A stretch of DNA of 59,309 bases, from the NCBI GenBank assembly GCA_964427895.1, contig CAYRUZ010000005.1, positions 1 to 59,309 on the forward strand, written 5' to 3'. The stretch is from CAYRUZ01 sp964427895. GTDB lineage: Bacteria; Patescibacteriota; Gracilibacteria; Peribacterales; Peribacteraceae. The notes under the pieces are model-generated. The model made no database searches. It worked only from the letters and a program-made list of their open reading frames with translations, and was not told the DNA's origin. Shown here one piece after another: positions 23,409-32,253 of the stretch (position 1 is the first letter of the stretch; each line of letters starts with the position of its first letter). The translations under genes and the position numbers were made by a program.

Positions 23409-23624
23409 ATGGCAATCCACGCACACAGGAAAGGCGAAGAGAGCAACGACCGCTTGCAGCAGCGCTTCAAGCAGCAGGTCCAGCGCTCTGGTCTCATCAA
23501 GCTCCTCCGCGAGCGCAACGTGCTTCGCAAGAAGCCGAGCCGCCGTCTCCAGCGTCTGCGCGCCCTCAAGCGCGAGGCGTTCCGCCAGGAGAACCGCAAG
23601 AAGAAGTTTTACAGCAACATGTAA
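23409..23624 (+). CDS. rpsU: Small ribosomal subunit protein bS21
   Basis: A 71-residue, very basic protein. AIHAHRKGEESNDRLQQRFKQ and the later RSGLIKLLRERNVLRKKPSRR followed by an Arg/Lys-rich tail (ENRKKKFYSNM) match S21. Family members are 57-75 residues. It helps translation initiation in the 30S subunit. ATG 23409 is chosen by homology; a longer frame from 23352 has no family support. A weak TACCCT (23393-23398) sits 10 nt upstream. Confidence 0.85.
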   Translation: MAIHAHRKGEESNDRLQQRFKQQVQRSGLIKLLRERNVLRKKPSRRLQRLRALKREAFRQENRKKKFYSNM

Positions 23625-23671
23625 GCGCTCGGGCGCCGGTGTGTTGTTCTTCCGTTTTGTCGTATCCATTG

Positions 23672-23677
23672 TAGAGT
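23672..23677 (+). promoter_or_regulatory. -10-like TAGAGT, leaderless type
   Basis: TAGAGT ends 6 nt before the ATG at 23684. Confidence 0.45.
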
Positions 23678-23683
23678 CGCGCC

Positions 23684-23920
23684 ATGCATCCCCTCGTTGA
23701 CGGTCTCGGCTGGTACGGCATGGTCGCCATCGTTGGCGCCTACGCCCTCAACAGTTTCGGTTATCTCGAATCCAGCAGTCTCATCTACCAGCTCCTCAAC
23801 GGCACGGGTGCCGTCGGCATCGTCGTGGTGTCGTTCGCCAAGAAGGCCTGGCAACCCGGCATCCTCAATCTCATCTGGGCGTGCATTGCCATTGTGGCCA
23901 TCGCGCGCATCCTCGTCTGA
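23684..23920 (+). CDS. CBU_0592-like small membrane protein
   Basis: A 78-residue hydrophobic protein with three TM helices: LGWYGMVAIVGAYALNSFG, LIYQLLNGTGAVGIVVVSF and ILNLIWACIAIVAIARIL. The pattern 'G-x-G ... YAL ... Y-x-LLN-x2-GA-x-G ... W' is that of CBU_0592-type small membrane proteins, whose function is unknown. It is convergent with the S41 peptidase gene. Confidence 0.7.
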   Translation: MHPLVDGLGWYGMVAIVGAYALNSFGYLESSSLIYQLLNGTGAVGIVVVSFAKKAWQPGILNLIWACIAIVAIARILV

Positions 23921-23927
23921 CGATACG

Positions 23928-23953
23928 AAAAAGGCCCCCATGCGGAGGCCTTT
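23928..23953 (-). terminator. Intrinsic terminator of the S41 peptidase gene
   Basis: On the minus strand AAAGGCC-TCCGCATGGG-GGCCTTTTT forms a GC-rich stem with a T-run. It lies just past the stop at 23965. It may also help stop the convergent gene ending at 23920. Confidence 0.7.
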
Positions 23954-23964
23954 GCTGACGAGGG

Positions 23965-25656
23965 TCATTTGAGGAGTTTCAACGCCTCCAGGAGCTGGTC
24001 ATCGCGGCCGCCCTCGCGGTTCTCCACTTTGACGTCAGGCGTGATGCCCTTCTTGTCGATGTGATTGCCGCCCGGAGTGATCCATTCGGCGATGGTGACC
24101 TTGAGGATGGAACCATCCGAGAGCGTGTTGACGTTCTGCACCACGCCCTTGCCGAAACTCTGTTCGCCGACGATGAAGGCGCGCTTGCTGTCCTGCAGGG
24201 CGCCCGCGACGATTTCGGACGCGGAGGCCGATCCTTTGTTCATCAGGACCGCGACCTTCACACTCGGGTCGACGCTCGGCTCGGCGAGGGTGCGCTCCTC
24301 GAACGTGCTGGAATGCGTGGCGATCGACGCCATCAGCGAATCCTGCGGGAGGAAGTTGCTGGTCACTTCATTGGCGACATCGAGCAAGCCGCCCGGGTTG
24401 TTGCGCAGGTCGAGGATGATGCCCGTCGGCTTCTGCTTCTGGATCTCCGTGAGCGTTCCGCGGATGTCGCGGCCCGTGATCTCGCCGAATTGGGAAATGT
24501 TCACCACGGCCACCTTGTCCTGCCACTTCACGGTGATTTCGGGAATGACGATGACGTCACGGACGATGCTGAGGTCGAACGTCATGTCTCCGCGCTGAAT
24601 CACCAGCTTCACGGTGGTGCCCTTCTTGCCGCGAACCAACGAAATGGCCTTGGTCATGTCCGATCCCTTAAGAGAGATGCCATCGACCTCGATGATGCGG
24701 TCTCCCGCCTTCACCCCCGCCTTTTCGGCCGGAGAACCCGTGAGCGGCGTGACGACGACGAGCGCGTCGCTCTGGAAATCGGCGCTCACGCCGATGCCGG
24801 TGATCTCGCCCTCCAGCTGCGACTGGAACTGCTCAGCGGCTACCGGGCGGTAGAACACGGTGTAGGGATCATTCAGCGAATCGACCATCGCTTCGAGCGC
24901 CTTGTAGGCAGCGTCGTTGGCATCGATGTCGTCGCGGCGCATGTACTGCTGGATGAGCAAATTCCACACCTCGCGGAAAATGTCCTCCTTGGGCATGTCC
25001 TGGGCGGACGGCGCCGTGGGCACGTCGATGACGACGCGCTCGCGCACGCCGGGGTCCACGGTCTGCGTGGGGTCCGGCAGTTGCTCGCCGACGATCTTGC
25101 GCAGGAGCAATCGCGCGGTCGCGCCATCCAGCGTGCGGTTCACGCCGAACACGAGCTTGCTGGTGGGCAACATCCAGCTCTCCTGGATGGCGACGCTCAC
25201 GGCCGATTCCATCAAGGACCCCTTGGCCACGTCGTTGAACGACACGATGCGGTCGGGCGACAGATGCTTGAGGATGGTGACCATGCTCAAGGCCTCGCCG
25301 CGCGTGATCGTTTGGGTGAGATCGGCGGCAATCGTCGTTCCCGAACCCGCGTCGACCCCGAATACCACAAGGGCGCCTGCATCCTTCGCCGCCTTCACGT
25401 ACTGCTTCCACCGCGGCTGCACGCCTGCCATCGTGGATTCGCGCATGCCCGGCAGCGGGATCGCGAAGAGTTTGACGGCCGCACGGACGAAATCGCCGCG
25501 GGTGACCGGGCGGATGTCGGGCGTTGCCAGGGCGTCCGCCACCGATCCGGCCGCGAACGTATTGAGCGGCACGAGAATGGTGAGGAGGAAGATCGACGGA
25601 CGCGAGAGGGAGCGCAAGCGCATGAGCAAAGGGGAAAAAAGCCGCCATTGCGGCAC
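23965..25656 (-). CDS. S41-family C-terminal processing peptidase (PDZ) with SLH-like N-terminus
   Basis: A 563-residue exported serine peptidase. Hydrophobic signal: SIFLLTILVPLNTFAAGSVA. Two SLH-like segments follow (VTRGDFVRAAVKLFAIPL near 52 and ITRGEALSMVTILKHL near 118), which could tether it to the wall. A PDZ domain is near 283-350 (GEITGIGVSADF, GDRIIEVDGISL). The S41 core has ILDLRNNPGGLLDVA, the catalytic Ser in NKGSASASEIVAGAL (about 475) and the Lys in EQSFGKGVVQ (about 500). Family members cleave C-terminal tails of envelope proteins. Start: GTG 25656 lies 6 nt after TAGAAT; ATG 25623 is the conventional alternative and keeps the whole signal peptide. Confidence 0.9.
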   Translation of the reverse strand: MPQWRLFSPLLMRLRSLSRPSIFLLTILVPLNTFAAGSVADALATPDIRPVTRGDFVRAAVKLFAIPLPGMRESTMAGVQPRWKQYVKAAKDAGALVVFGVDAGSGTTIAADLTQTITRGEALSMVTILKHLSPDRIVSFNDVAKGSLMESAVSVAIQESWMLPTSKLVFGVNRTLDGATARLLLRKIVGEQLPDPTQTVDPGVRERVVIDVPTAPSAQDMPKEDIFREVWNLLIQQYMRRDDIDANDAAYKALEAMVDSLNDPYTVFYRPVAAEQFQSQLEGEITGIGVSADFQSDALVVVTPLTGSPAEKAGVKAGDRIIEVDGISLKGSDMTKAISLVRGKKGTTVKLVIQRGDMTFDLSIVRDVIVIPEITVKWQDKVAVVNISQFGEITGRDIRGTLTEIQKQKPTGIILDLRNNPGGLLDVANEVTSNFLPQDSLMASIATHSSTFEERTLAEPSVDPSVKVAVLMNKGSASASEIVAGALQDSKRAFIVGEQSFGKGVVQNVNTLSDGSILKVTIAEWITPGGNHIDKKGITPDVKVENREGGRDDQLLEALKLLK

Positions 25657-25662
25657 AATCGC

Positions 25663-25668
25663 ATTCTA
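25663..25668 (-). promoter_or_regulatory. -10 box TAGAAT before the S41 peptidase gene
   Basis: TAGAAT ends 6 nt before GTG 25656, which favours that start codon over the ATG at 25623. Confidence 0.45.
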
Positions 25669-25712
25669 CGCAGCACCCGCCGGGGCGCAATGCTGGTCTC
25701 TTAACGTTGTTG

Positions 25713-27068
25713 TCAGGCCGGCTCGTGGACGAACGTCTCCACCTGCACGAGGTGTCCACGGTCCTCATCGTTCTCACGCGACTCGAACAAGTGCGTCAGC
25801 AGCCAGAACCCCCCGACGACGTAGAAGAGAGCCGGGAAGAGGAGCAGCGGGAAGACATCGAGGAACGATCCCTGGCGGCCGAAGAGCGCACCGAGCGTAT
25901 GAGGCTGGCCGGGCAACAGGTCGGGGAACGTGACGAGGAAGTCGAAGGACGCATGCAGCAGAACGGCGCAGACGATGCCCGAAGCGAGCATCGCCACGCG
26001 GTAGAAGACGGTGTACGGAACGCGGAAGATGCTCTCCAGTTCCCGCAGGATGGCGAGGGAAGACCCCTGCGACTCAGCTTCCGCGAGGATGGATTTCGCG
26101 AACACCGCGCGGCCGAGGAAGTATCCCATCACGCCCGTGGACACGATGTGCACCATGCTCGTGAGCACGGCGCGCCCGGCGACGTTACTGAGGAAGCCCG
26201 CGATATCCGGGGTCTGCGGAACGAGCAGGTAATCTCGCACGAAACTCATGAAGTACGTCGGATTGATGATGTTCTCGGCGAAGGCGAATCCGATCGCGGC
26301 GATGATGGAGAGCTCGAGCGCCTCGTTGATGCTCGCGAATACCGCCTCTCCGCTGCGCTTCACGACCCACCCCTTGCTCCCCTCTTCGATGAGTCCGACG
26401 ATGAGGAAGGAGATGAACGTGGAGAGGATGGTCTGATTAACCGAAGGCAATACGCCGAGTTGGCCGGAGACGAACGACTGCGAGGTGGCATTGAAACTCT
26501 CCGGAACGATGCGGAACAAAAAGAATTGCAGTTCCGCTCCGCGACGCACGAGGGCGTCGTAGAAAAGGATCGGCACCGTCGAGAGCATGCCGCCGAAGAA
26601 CATCATGAGGACACGGCTGATGCGCTCCGAGTGATAGCGCAAGAACAACGCGCACCAGACGAACGCGGGAATGAGCGCGACCGCCACGGCGATGAGGTGC
26701 AGCACGCGGCGCGACGGATCTTCGTGTGAGAGAATCGAGTAGCTCACCCAGAACACGAAGGTGCCCAGCACCGTCGCCTTGATGGACGATTCCCACGGAC
26801 CGAACAGCACATGCCATCCGATGACGAGCAGGATCAATCCAAGCGCCATGACGTGCGCGTTCTGTGAGGATTCGGGAGTGAGCAACACCTGGGTGAACTC
26901 GATAAGGCCGAACGAGAGGATCGTCCCCAACACGGTCGCAAACAACAGGTGGGACCGTTTCGACGATCGGCGCTGAGCGATATCGAGACCCGCCATCAAT
27001 GCCACGGCCGCCAGAACGACGATCGTACGGGTCGCATCAAGACCGGTGAGAAGCGGCAGGGCGGGCAT
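25713..27068 (-). CDS. PrsW-family intramembrane metalloprotease
   Basis: A 451-residue protein with about ten TM segments. PrsW-type motifs are present in order: LIEEGSKGWVVKR near 225 (the E-E-x2-K motif), AIGFAFAENIINP near 262 (FxxxEN), a His in SMVHIVSTGVMGYFLGR and a His-x3-D in LLHASFDFLV. In Bacillus, PrsW cleaves an anti-sigma factor; the substrate here is unknown. The gene is followed closely by the S41 peptidase gene (56 bp between stop and start). A canonical promoter and a hairpin-bearing leader lie upstream. Confidence 0.85.
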   Translation of the reverse strand: MPALPLLTGLDATRTIVVLAAVALMAGLDIAQRRSSKRSHLLFATVLGTILSFGLIEFTQVLLTPESSQNAHVMALGLILLVIGWHVLFGPWESSIKATVLGTFVFWVSYSILSHEDPSRRVLHLIAVAVALIPAFVWCALFLRYHSERISRVLMMFFGGMLSTVPILFYDALVRRGAELQFFLFRIVPESFNATSQSFVSGQLGVLPSVNQTILSTFISFLIVGLIEEGSKGWVVKRSGEAVFASINEALELSIIAAIGFAFAENIINPTYFMSFVRDYLLVPQTPDIAGFLSNVAGRAVLTSMVHIVSTGVMGYFLGRAVFAKSILAEAESQGSSLAILRELESIFRVPYTVFYRVAMLASGIVCAVLLHASFDFLVTFPDLLPGQPHTLGALFGRQGSFLDVFPLLLFPALFYVVGGFWLLTHLFESRENDEDRGHLVQVETFVHEPA

Positions 27069-27083
27069 GGGTGTTTATGGCTT

Positions 27084-27100
27084 TCCGAAGCGTCTTCGGA
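27084..27100 (-). promoter_or_regulatory. Perfect 7-bp hairpin in the PrsW gene leader
   Basis: TCCGAAG-N3-CTTCGGA is a perfect inverted repeat inside the roughly 40-nt leader of the gene starting at 27068. It could affect initiation or mRNA stability. Confidence 0.4.
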
Positions 27101-27111
27101 CTTATGTATAC

Positions 27112-27140
27112 ATTATAAAAGAATATTGCGTATTTTGCAA
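27112..27140 (-). promoter_or_regulatory. Canonical promoter of the PrsW-like gene
   Basis: TTGCAA (27140-27135) and TATAAT (27117-27112) have a 17-nt spacer. The predicted leader is about 35-40 nt. Confidence 0.6.
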
Positions 27141-27198
27141 TGTCATTCTCCCATAATACGTTTGAAGAACGGGGGTTCCTCAAATGCGGTTTTTCCTG

Positions 27199-27204
27199 TA
27201 GAAT
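27199..27204 (+). promoter_or_regulatory. -10 box TAGAAT, leaderless type
   Basis: TAGAAT ends 10 nt before the ATG at 27215. It overlaps the earlier in-frame ATG at 27203, which argues against that earlier start. Confidence 0.5.
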
Positions 27205-27214
27205 GAGCGGATTT

Positions 27215-28522
27215 ATGGGCACAAACACACACAAACGCTCCGTCCTGCCCTGGACGACCCTGGAGCCCTTGCTGGCAGGCGTGTTGGTGCTGTGCAAAAG
27301 CGTCCTTCTGTGGATGCGCTGGGGCGATGGATTGGGATTCGATAGCGGCGCTCATTTGGAGATCGTCCATCAAATGCCGTGGAACGGCATCATGGGCGTA
27401 CGCGACACCTTCTACAGTTACCATCCCCCGCTGGGCTTCCTTCTGGCGAAGGCCATCAATGCACTGGGCGTGCCGGACGTCGCGAGCGTCCAACTGGTTT
27501 CGACCCTCTCGCTACTCGCGGCATTCTTCTTCCTGCGGGCGTTGCTGCGCAGGATGAACCTGCTCTCGACCGCCGGCGGAGTGGCTTTTCTCTATGTGGT
27601 CTTCGGCTTGCCGCTCATCACCTTCGTCGGAAGCAGTATTAACCTCGACAGCATCATCTTCGCCTGTGCCTGCGCGACGCTGTACTACTCCGTCTGTACC
27701 TTCTGGTCGCGTGAGCCGTCTGCCACGCACATGATCGGGCTGGTCACCGCGCTCGCAGTGGCCTTCCTGACGAAATTTTCGGCGATGGTCCTGTTGAGCA
27801 TTCCGGTCATCGCAGCATCCATGGCGGCGAACGGCAAACCGTTGATCGCGCGTCTCGAGATGGCCGCCGCGGCATGCGCAGCGGCGCTGCTGCTCGTCTT
27901 CCCCTATTACTTCACGCGCTACTACCGTTCCGAAGGCCACTTCCTGGTGAGCAATACCGACTTCTTCGTCGCAGAAGGCGTCGCCGAGTCGAGGCAAAAG
28001 CGCGACGCGAATCCCGCTGCGTTCCTCGGCGATCTCTTCCACACGCCCGATGCGCCGATGGAGATCACGGCGCGCGACTACGGCACCATCCGCCTCTCGG
28101 ATACGTGGCGTGATTTTTGGATTCGCGACGCGTACCTTGGGCCGTCCAGCCCGAAGACCCTCGCGATCGGCTTGGTGGAACTCCATGCCGCAGTGTGGCT
28201 GCTGCTTGCTGGATTCAGCGTGTACCTGTTGGGGAAAGAGCGCCGTACGGCATGGAACCGCCTGGGTGGATTACTGCTCCCCTTCGCCGCCCTCACGCTG
28301 GTCGCACTCATCTGGTATCTCTACCAAACGCCGTTCGCCGACTGGGGGCCGGCTAAGGGCATCTACGTCACTCCCGCAGTCCTGGGCTTGGGGTACCTGC
28401 TGGCCAGCTCCCTCTCGACCCCGCTACGCGGAGCACTGTGGCGGGGAGCTGCACCGCGCCTCGCCCTGACCGGCGCGCTCGCGGCCTTCGTGATCGTGAA
28501 TCACCTCACTCCGGTCTACTGA
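27215..28522 (+). CDS. GT-C type membrane glycosyltransferase-like protein (paralogue A)
   Basis: A 435-residue protein with about ten TM helices. The first loop contains FDSGAHLEIVHQMPWNGIMG followed by TFYSYHPPLGFLLAKAI, the 'D-x2-H ... YHPPLGF' pattern of GT39-like enzymes. A conserved stretch further on reads ARDYGTIRLSDTWRDFWIRDAYLG, and near the end WYLYQTPFADWGPAKGIYV. The next gene has the same blocks, so the two are tandem paralogues. The predicted role is transfer of a sugar from a polyprenyl-phosphate donor outside the membrane. Exact substrate not visible. Confidence 0.75.
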   Translation: MGTNTHKRSVLPWTTLEPLLAGVLVLCKSVLLWMRWGDGLGFDSGAHLEIVHQMPWNGIMGVRDTFYSYHPPLGFLLAKAINALGVPDVASVQLVSTLSLLAAFFFLRALLRRMNLLSTAGGVAFLYVVFGLPLITFVGSSINLDSIIFACACATLYYSVCTFWSREPSATHMIGLVTALAVAFLTKFSAMVLLSIPVIAASMAANGKPLIARLEMAAAACAAALLLVFPYYFTRYYRSEGHFLVSNTDFFVAEGVAESRQKRDANPAAFLGDLFHTPDAPMEITARDYGTIRLSDTWRDFWIRDAYLGPSSPKTLAIGLVELHAAVWLLLAGFSVYLLGKERRTAWNRLGGLLLPFAALTLVALIWYLYQTPFADWGPAKGIYVTPAVLGLGYLLASSLSTPLRGALWRGAAPRLALTGALAAFVIVNHLTPVY

Positions 28523-28689
28523 CGCGCGTTGACCGCTGCGGACGCCGACAGTAGCCTGAAAGCATTCCGCGCGCTTCTTCGTCGCATCGCGGCAAATCCG
28601 CAGCGTCCGCCCGGGACGCTGATGCGCCGCTGACACTCGCACAGGTCGAACGCGCGCTGTGCCTGCTCTGGATCGTCAGCTCTCTGTGG

Positions 28690-29898
28690 GTGCTGTTTTT
28701 CTGGTTGGGGCGCCACACGGGATTCGACTTCGTCTCCCACATCGAAGTGATCAACACGATCGGATGGCAGACGATCAACTACCCCATCAGACTGTACTTC
28801 TACGGTTACCATCCGCCGCTTGCGTTTTTCCTGGTCAAACCCCTAGTAGCGATCGGCATGAAGCCGGGCATGGCGGTGCAAGTCTTGGACGGTTTGTGCT
28901 TGATCGCTGGATTCCTTCTCTTCCGCGAGACGCTGAAGCGGATGCGCATACTGCGTGAGCCCATCGGCGTGATTTTCCTATACGCGACTTTCTGCGTCCC
29001 CGTGGTTATTTTCATGGGGCACAGCGCGAATCTGGAATCGCCCCTTCTGGTGTTCACGATATTGGCACTGTGGTCGTGCGTCGTGTTGTTCTGGCCCGGG
29101 AATACCGCGAAAGAAACGCGTTGGCCCATGGTCGCCGTTGCCATTATTGCCCTTGCCGCAGGGCTCTACACGAAATACTCGGGAGCCACGAACCTCATCA
29201 TTCCGCCGTTGTGCGCCGTGGCGTTTTTCCGCAAAAAACTTCTGCGCAATATCGCGCTGGCAAGTCTCATCGTCGGGGCGGCCATCGCCCTGGCTGCGCC
29301 GTACTACTACTACCGTTATTACGTCCATCTGGGGCGTCTCACGCCCACGAACGTAGAGATGCGTCCGGGAGCCCTGGAAATGCGACGCGAAGCACGCGAT
29401 CGAGACCCGATCGGCTTCGTCCTGCAAATGGTCGGACCGCCGACGCATCTGTGGGAAAAGGGATATGCGACCCGCGATTACTCCACTATCCGTCTGGCAG
29501 ACGCATGGCGCGATTTCTGGCTGCGCGTGGAATATCTCGGGGCGCCCGACATGTTTTCGTATGCCGTGGGCGTGGCGCTCTTCTGGCTGTGCGCGCTACT
29601 GCTACTGATCGGCACGGGCGTTTTTATCTGGAACGATCACAGCGGCGACTGGTACCGCCTCGGGCTTATCACCATCGGCCTCTCCCTCTTCCACTGCGCC
29701 GCTTTCGTCTCGTATCTGTATCAGTACCCGTTCCCTGGTTGGGGACCGACGAAGGGGCTCTACCTCTCCACCGTCATCCCGGGGATGGTGTTCCTGCTTG
29801 TCACGCCGCTCACGCTCGCGCGCAGAATCACGCCGACGCAGGTGGCTTGCACGGTGACGTTCTTGATACTCCTGAGCCATTTCGCGATCTCCTACTGA
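28690..29898 (+). CDS. GT-C type membrane glycosyltransferase-like protein (paralogue B), start uncertain
   Basis: At least 402 residues, paralogous to the gene before it: FDFVSHIEVINTIGWQTINYP, FYGYHPPLAFFLVKPL, ATRDYSTIRLADAWRDFWLR and YLYQYPFPGWGPTKGLYL match paralogue A block by block. GTG 28690 is the first conventional in-frame start, but it falls inside the first TM helix. The frame stays open back to 28555, and the extra residues (LTLAQVERALCLLWIVSSLW) align with the start of paralogue A. The true N-terminus is therefore probably upstream, from a non-ATG codon or after a frameshift or sequencing error. Confidence 0.7.
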   Translation: MLFFWLGRHTGFDFVSHIEVINTIGWQTINYPIRLYFYGYHPPLAFFLVKPLVAIGMKPGMAVQVLDGLCLIAGFLLFRETLKRMRILREPIGVIFLYATFCVPVVIFMGHSANLESPLLVFTILALWSCVVLFWPGNTAKETRWPMVAVAIIALAAGLYTKYSGATNLIIPPLCAVAFFRKKLLRNIALASLIVGAAIALAAPYYYYRYYVHLGRLTPTNVEMRPGALEMRREARDRDPIGFVLQMVGPPTHLWEKGYATRDYSTIRLADAWRDFWLRVEYLGAPDMFSYAVGVALFWLCALLLLIGTGVFIWNDHSGDWYRLGLITIGLSLFHCAAFVSYLYQYPFPGWGPTKGLYLSTVIPGMVFLLVTPLTLARRITPTQVACTVTFLILLSHFAISY

Positions 29899-29932
29899 AG
29901 AAAAAGTCCGTTGCCGGACCACATATCTGCGC

Positions 29933-29938
29933 TACACT
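29933..29938 (+). promoter_or_regulatory. -10-like TACACT, leaderless type
   Basis: TACACT ends 6 nt before the ATG at 29945. Confidence 0.5.
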
Positions 29939-29944
29939 TCTTTC

Positions 29945-31543
29945 ATGCACGCAACGCTGTCTTTGCCCATGCGGCGACTTGTCACATGGCTCTGTCTCGG
30001 ATTCGTCACCGTCCTGTCGTTCTACACCTACTTCTACAACTTCCAGAATCCTCAAGCGTTCTTCTGGGATGAGAACTACCACATCGCGAGCGCGCAGAAG
30101 TATTTGAACGGCGTGTACTTCATGGAACAGCACCCCCCGCTTGGAAAGTTGCTCATCGCAGCGGGAGAGACGATCTGGAGCGTGATCACCCCGGAGCAGC
30201 CCGCATCGTGCCGCGAGCCCAACGCCCGCATTGCCACGATGGCGGAATGCACGCAGCTCTGGATCCACAATGCACCCGAAACCGAACAGCTGTTCTTGGG
30301 CACCGATTATGCGTCGGACCCGCCCAGGTATCTCATCATGACCGGCTATCGTCTCATGCCCGCGCTACTCGGCTGGCTGACCGCGCCGCTCGTGTTCTTG
30401 ATTTTTCTGGTGCTCCTCAAGCGTCCGGTGGCGTCCATGCTGCTCAGCTTCCTCTACGTCTTCGACAACGCGATGATCGTGCACCTGCGCGGAGCGATGC
30501 TGGAAGGACCCCTCATGTTCTTCTCCGCCCTGACCATCCTGTGCTTCGTTCTGGCCCTCGAATGGCGCGAAGTGCCGAAAAAACTGCGGATGATCAGCGT
30601 GCTGTTCGGCTTCGCCTTCGGACTCACGCTGACGACCAAAGTCGTGGGTCTCATCTTCATCCTGCTCCTGCCTGCATTACTCATCGTCATCTTCCCGAAC
30701 TGGAAGAAGATGGTGATGGTCGCGGGGTTGTTCGCCGCGGGATTCCTCATCTCCTACGTCTCCGTGTGGCAGACGCACTTCACGTTGGGATCGCGCATCA
30801 TCGATACGAACAACGATCGCGGCTTCTACCAAGCGTCGGAGAAGTACAAAGAGATCCTCAAGAGCGGAACGAACGGCTCGCTCCTCAACTTCCCGGTGAT
30901 GATCAACGATTCGTGGCGCTACGTCTCCCACTACAACGGAGGCGTCCCTCCGCTTGATTTGTGCAAGGAAGACGAGAACGGCAGTCCCTTCTTCTACTGG
31001 CCGTTCGGCGGTCGCTCCATCAGCTACCGCTGGGAGACGAATGATTCCGGAAAGACGTATCAGTACCTGTATCTCCAGAGCAATCCGCTCGTGTGGGCGT
31101 TGGGCCTCTCGGGCGTGGTGCTCACCGTGGTGCTGCTCTTGGGCTCCCTCCTCTTCGACCTCAAGACGCCTCTGCGCCGTCCGTGGATGATGTGCGTCTT
31201 CCTCATGCTCTACGTCGGTTACATGGTGGCCGTCAGCCGCCTGGACCGCGTGATGTACCTGTACCACTACTTCCTGCCGCTGCTCTTCAGTTTCTTCCTC
31301 TTCGGTCTCGCGTACGACGAACTCAGCCGCCTGGGCAAGTTCCTGTTTACCGAATGGGGCAAGGCCGTCGCTCTCGTGCTCATCGCCACAGGCATCGTGA
31401 TGACGTGGCAGTTCTACCACCCGTTCTCGTACTACGAGCCGATGTCATCAGCCGATTTCGAGAAGCGCAACGTCATGCCGCTGTGGGATCTCCACTGCGT
31501 GGGCTGCGAACGGAACAATTACACGCTGCGCGCCAAGAGTTAA
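29945..31543 (+). CDS. PMT-family protein O-mannosyltransferase-like enzyme (GT39)
   Basis: A 532-residue protein with about ten TM helices. The N-terminal loop has the PMT signature: FFWDENYHIASAQKYLNGVYFMEQHPPLGKLLIAAGE, with the acidic pair (here DE) used in catalysis and the HPPLGK motif. LRGAMLEGPLMFFSALTIL follows in the next helices. The C-terminal third has RVMYLYHYFLPLLFSFFLFG, as in PMT C-terminal TM domains. These enzymes move mannose from polyprenyl-phosphate-mannose to Ser or Thr of exported proteins. The adjacent GT2 gene could make the donor, and the Ser-rich proteins from 41 kb on could be acceptors (inference). The stop overlaps the convergent GT2 gene by 4 nt. Confidence 0.88.
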   Translation: MHATLSLPMRRLVTWLCLGFVTVLSFYTYFYNFQNPQAFFWDENYHIASAQKYLNGVYFMEQHPPLGKLLIAAGETIWSVITPEQPASCREPNARIATMAECTQLWIHNAPETEQLFLGTDYASDPPRYLIMTGYRLMPALLGWLTAPLVFLIFLVLLKRPVASMLLSFLYVFDNAMIVHLRGAMLEGPLMFFSALTILCFVLALEWREVPKKLRMISVLFGFAFGLTLTTKVVGLIFILLLPALLIVIFPNWKKMVMVAGLFAAGFLISYVSVWQTHFTLGSRIIDTNNDRGFYQASEKYKEILKSGTNGSLLNFPVMINDSWRYVSHYNGGVPPLDLCKEDENGSPFFYWPFGGRSISYRWETNDSGKTYQYLYLQSNPLVWALGLSGVVLTVVLLLGSLLFDLKTPLRRPWMMCVFLMLYVGYMVAVSRLDRVMYLYHYFLPLLFSFFLFGLAYDELSRLGKFLFTEWGKAVALVLIATGIVMTWQFYHPFSYYEPMSSADFEKRNVMPLWDLHCVGCERNNYTLRAKS

Positions 31544-32253
31544 CGCGACTTGATCTCCGCCTCGGTCGGATACCACTTGAGCGCCCACAGCTCGCGGAAC
31601 ATCAGCAGGATGACGTACAGCTTCGCGCCCGTCGGATTACCAGCGCGCCGCGGGTAGTGCGGCACGTTCACCTGGTACCACGGAATGCCGTTCTCCTTCA
31701 GGCGCAGGAAAATTTCGGTATTGAACAACTTTTCGACGCCGCGCCCCGGGCGAATTTTGGGCCAGATGGAACGGTCAAACATCTTCATTCCGCAATTCAC
31801 GTCGCGGATCCACATGCCGAACGAGCAGAAGATGACCACGCCAAGGATTTTCCCGAAGACATTGCGTATGAAAGAATCGGCGCGCTTTTGGCGTCGTCCC
31901 GTGACGAACGGATAGGCATCCATGTGCGCCCAGAGCGAACCTAAGTCCTCCGCGTGGAATTGTCCGTCGCTGTCCATAAACGCGACGCGGTCCATCGTGG
32001 CGGCGTCGATGCCGGCGCGGATCGCGCGTCCGTATCCTTGGTTCGTCTGCAAATCGCAGACTTTCACGTTCGTAAATTCGGCGGCAAGAGAACGCAGCAC
32101 ATCAGCCGATCCATCGCGTGAGCCGTCATTCACCACAATGATCTCGCCGGAGATGTTTGACGAGCGCATCCAGCCGTCCACGTCACGGACGGTGAAGTCG
32201 ATGTTCTTCTCCTCGTTGTAGCAAGGAAGGACGACGCTGAGCGTTGGGGACAT
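31540..32253 (-). CDS. GT2 family glycosyltransferase, polyprenyl-phosphate mannose synthase-like
   Basis: A 237-residue GT-A fold enzyme without obvious TM segments. Motifs: LSVVLPCYNEEKNI at the N-terminus, IIVVNDGSRDGSADVL (nucleotide binding), NQGYGRAIRAGIDAA and VAFMDSDGQFHAEDL (DxD-like metal site). Later, DVNCGMKMFDRSIW and VPHYPRRAGNPTGAKL match dolichyl-phosphate mannose or glucose synthases. It probably forms the lipid-linked sugar used by the GT-C enzymes around it. ATG 32253 or ATG 32271 could be the start; the second-domain homology supports 32253. Confidence 0.85.
   Translation of the reverse strand: MSPTLSVVLPCYNEEKNIDFTVRDVDGWMRSSNISGEIIVVNDGSRDGSADVLRSLAAEFTNVKVCDLQTNQGYGRAIRAGIDAATMDRVAFMDSDGQFHAEDLGSLWAHMDAYPFVTGRRQKRADSFIRNVFGKILGVVIFCSFGMWIRDVNCGMKMFDRSIWPKIRPGRGVEKLFNTEIFLRLKENGIPWYQVNVPHYPRRAGNPTGAKLYVILLMFRELWALKWYPTEAEIKSR

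Noticed and set aside
24061..25704. 547-residue plus-strand frame
   Set aside because: Antisense of the S41 peptidase gene, His/Arg-rich with no domain.
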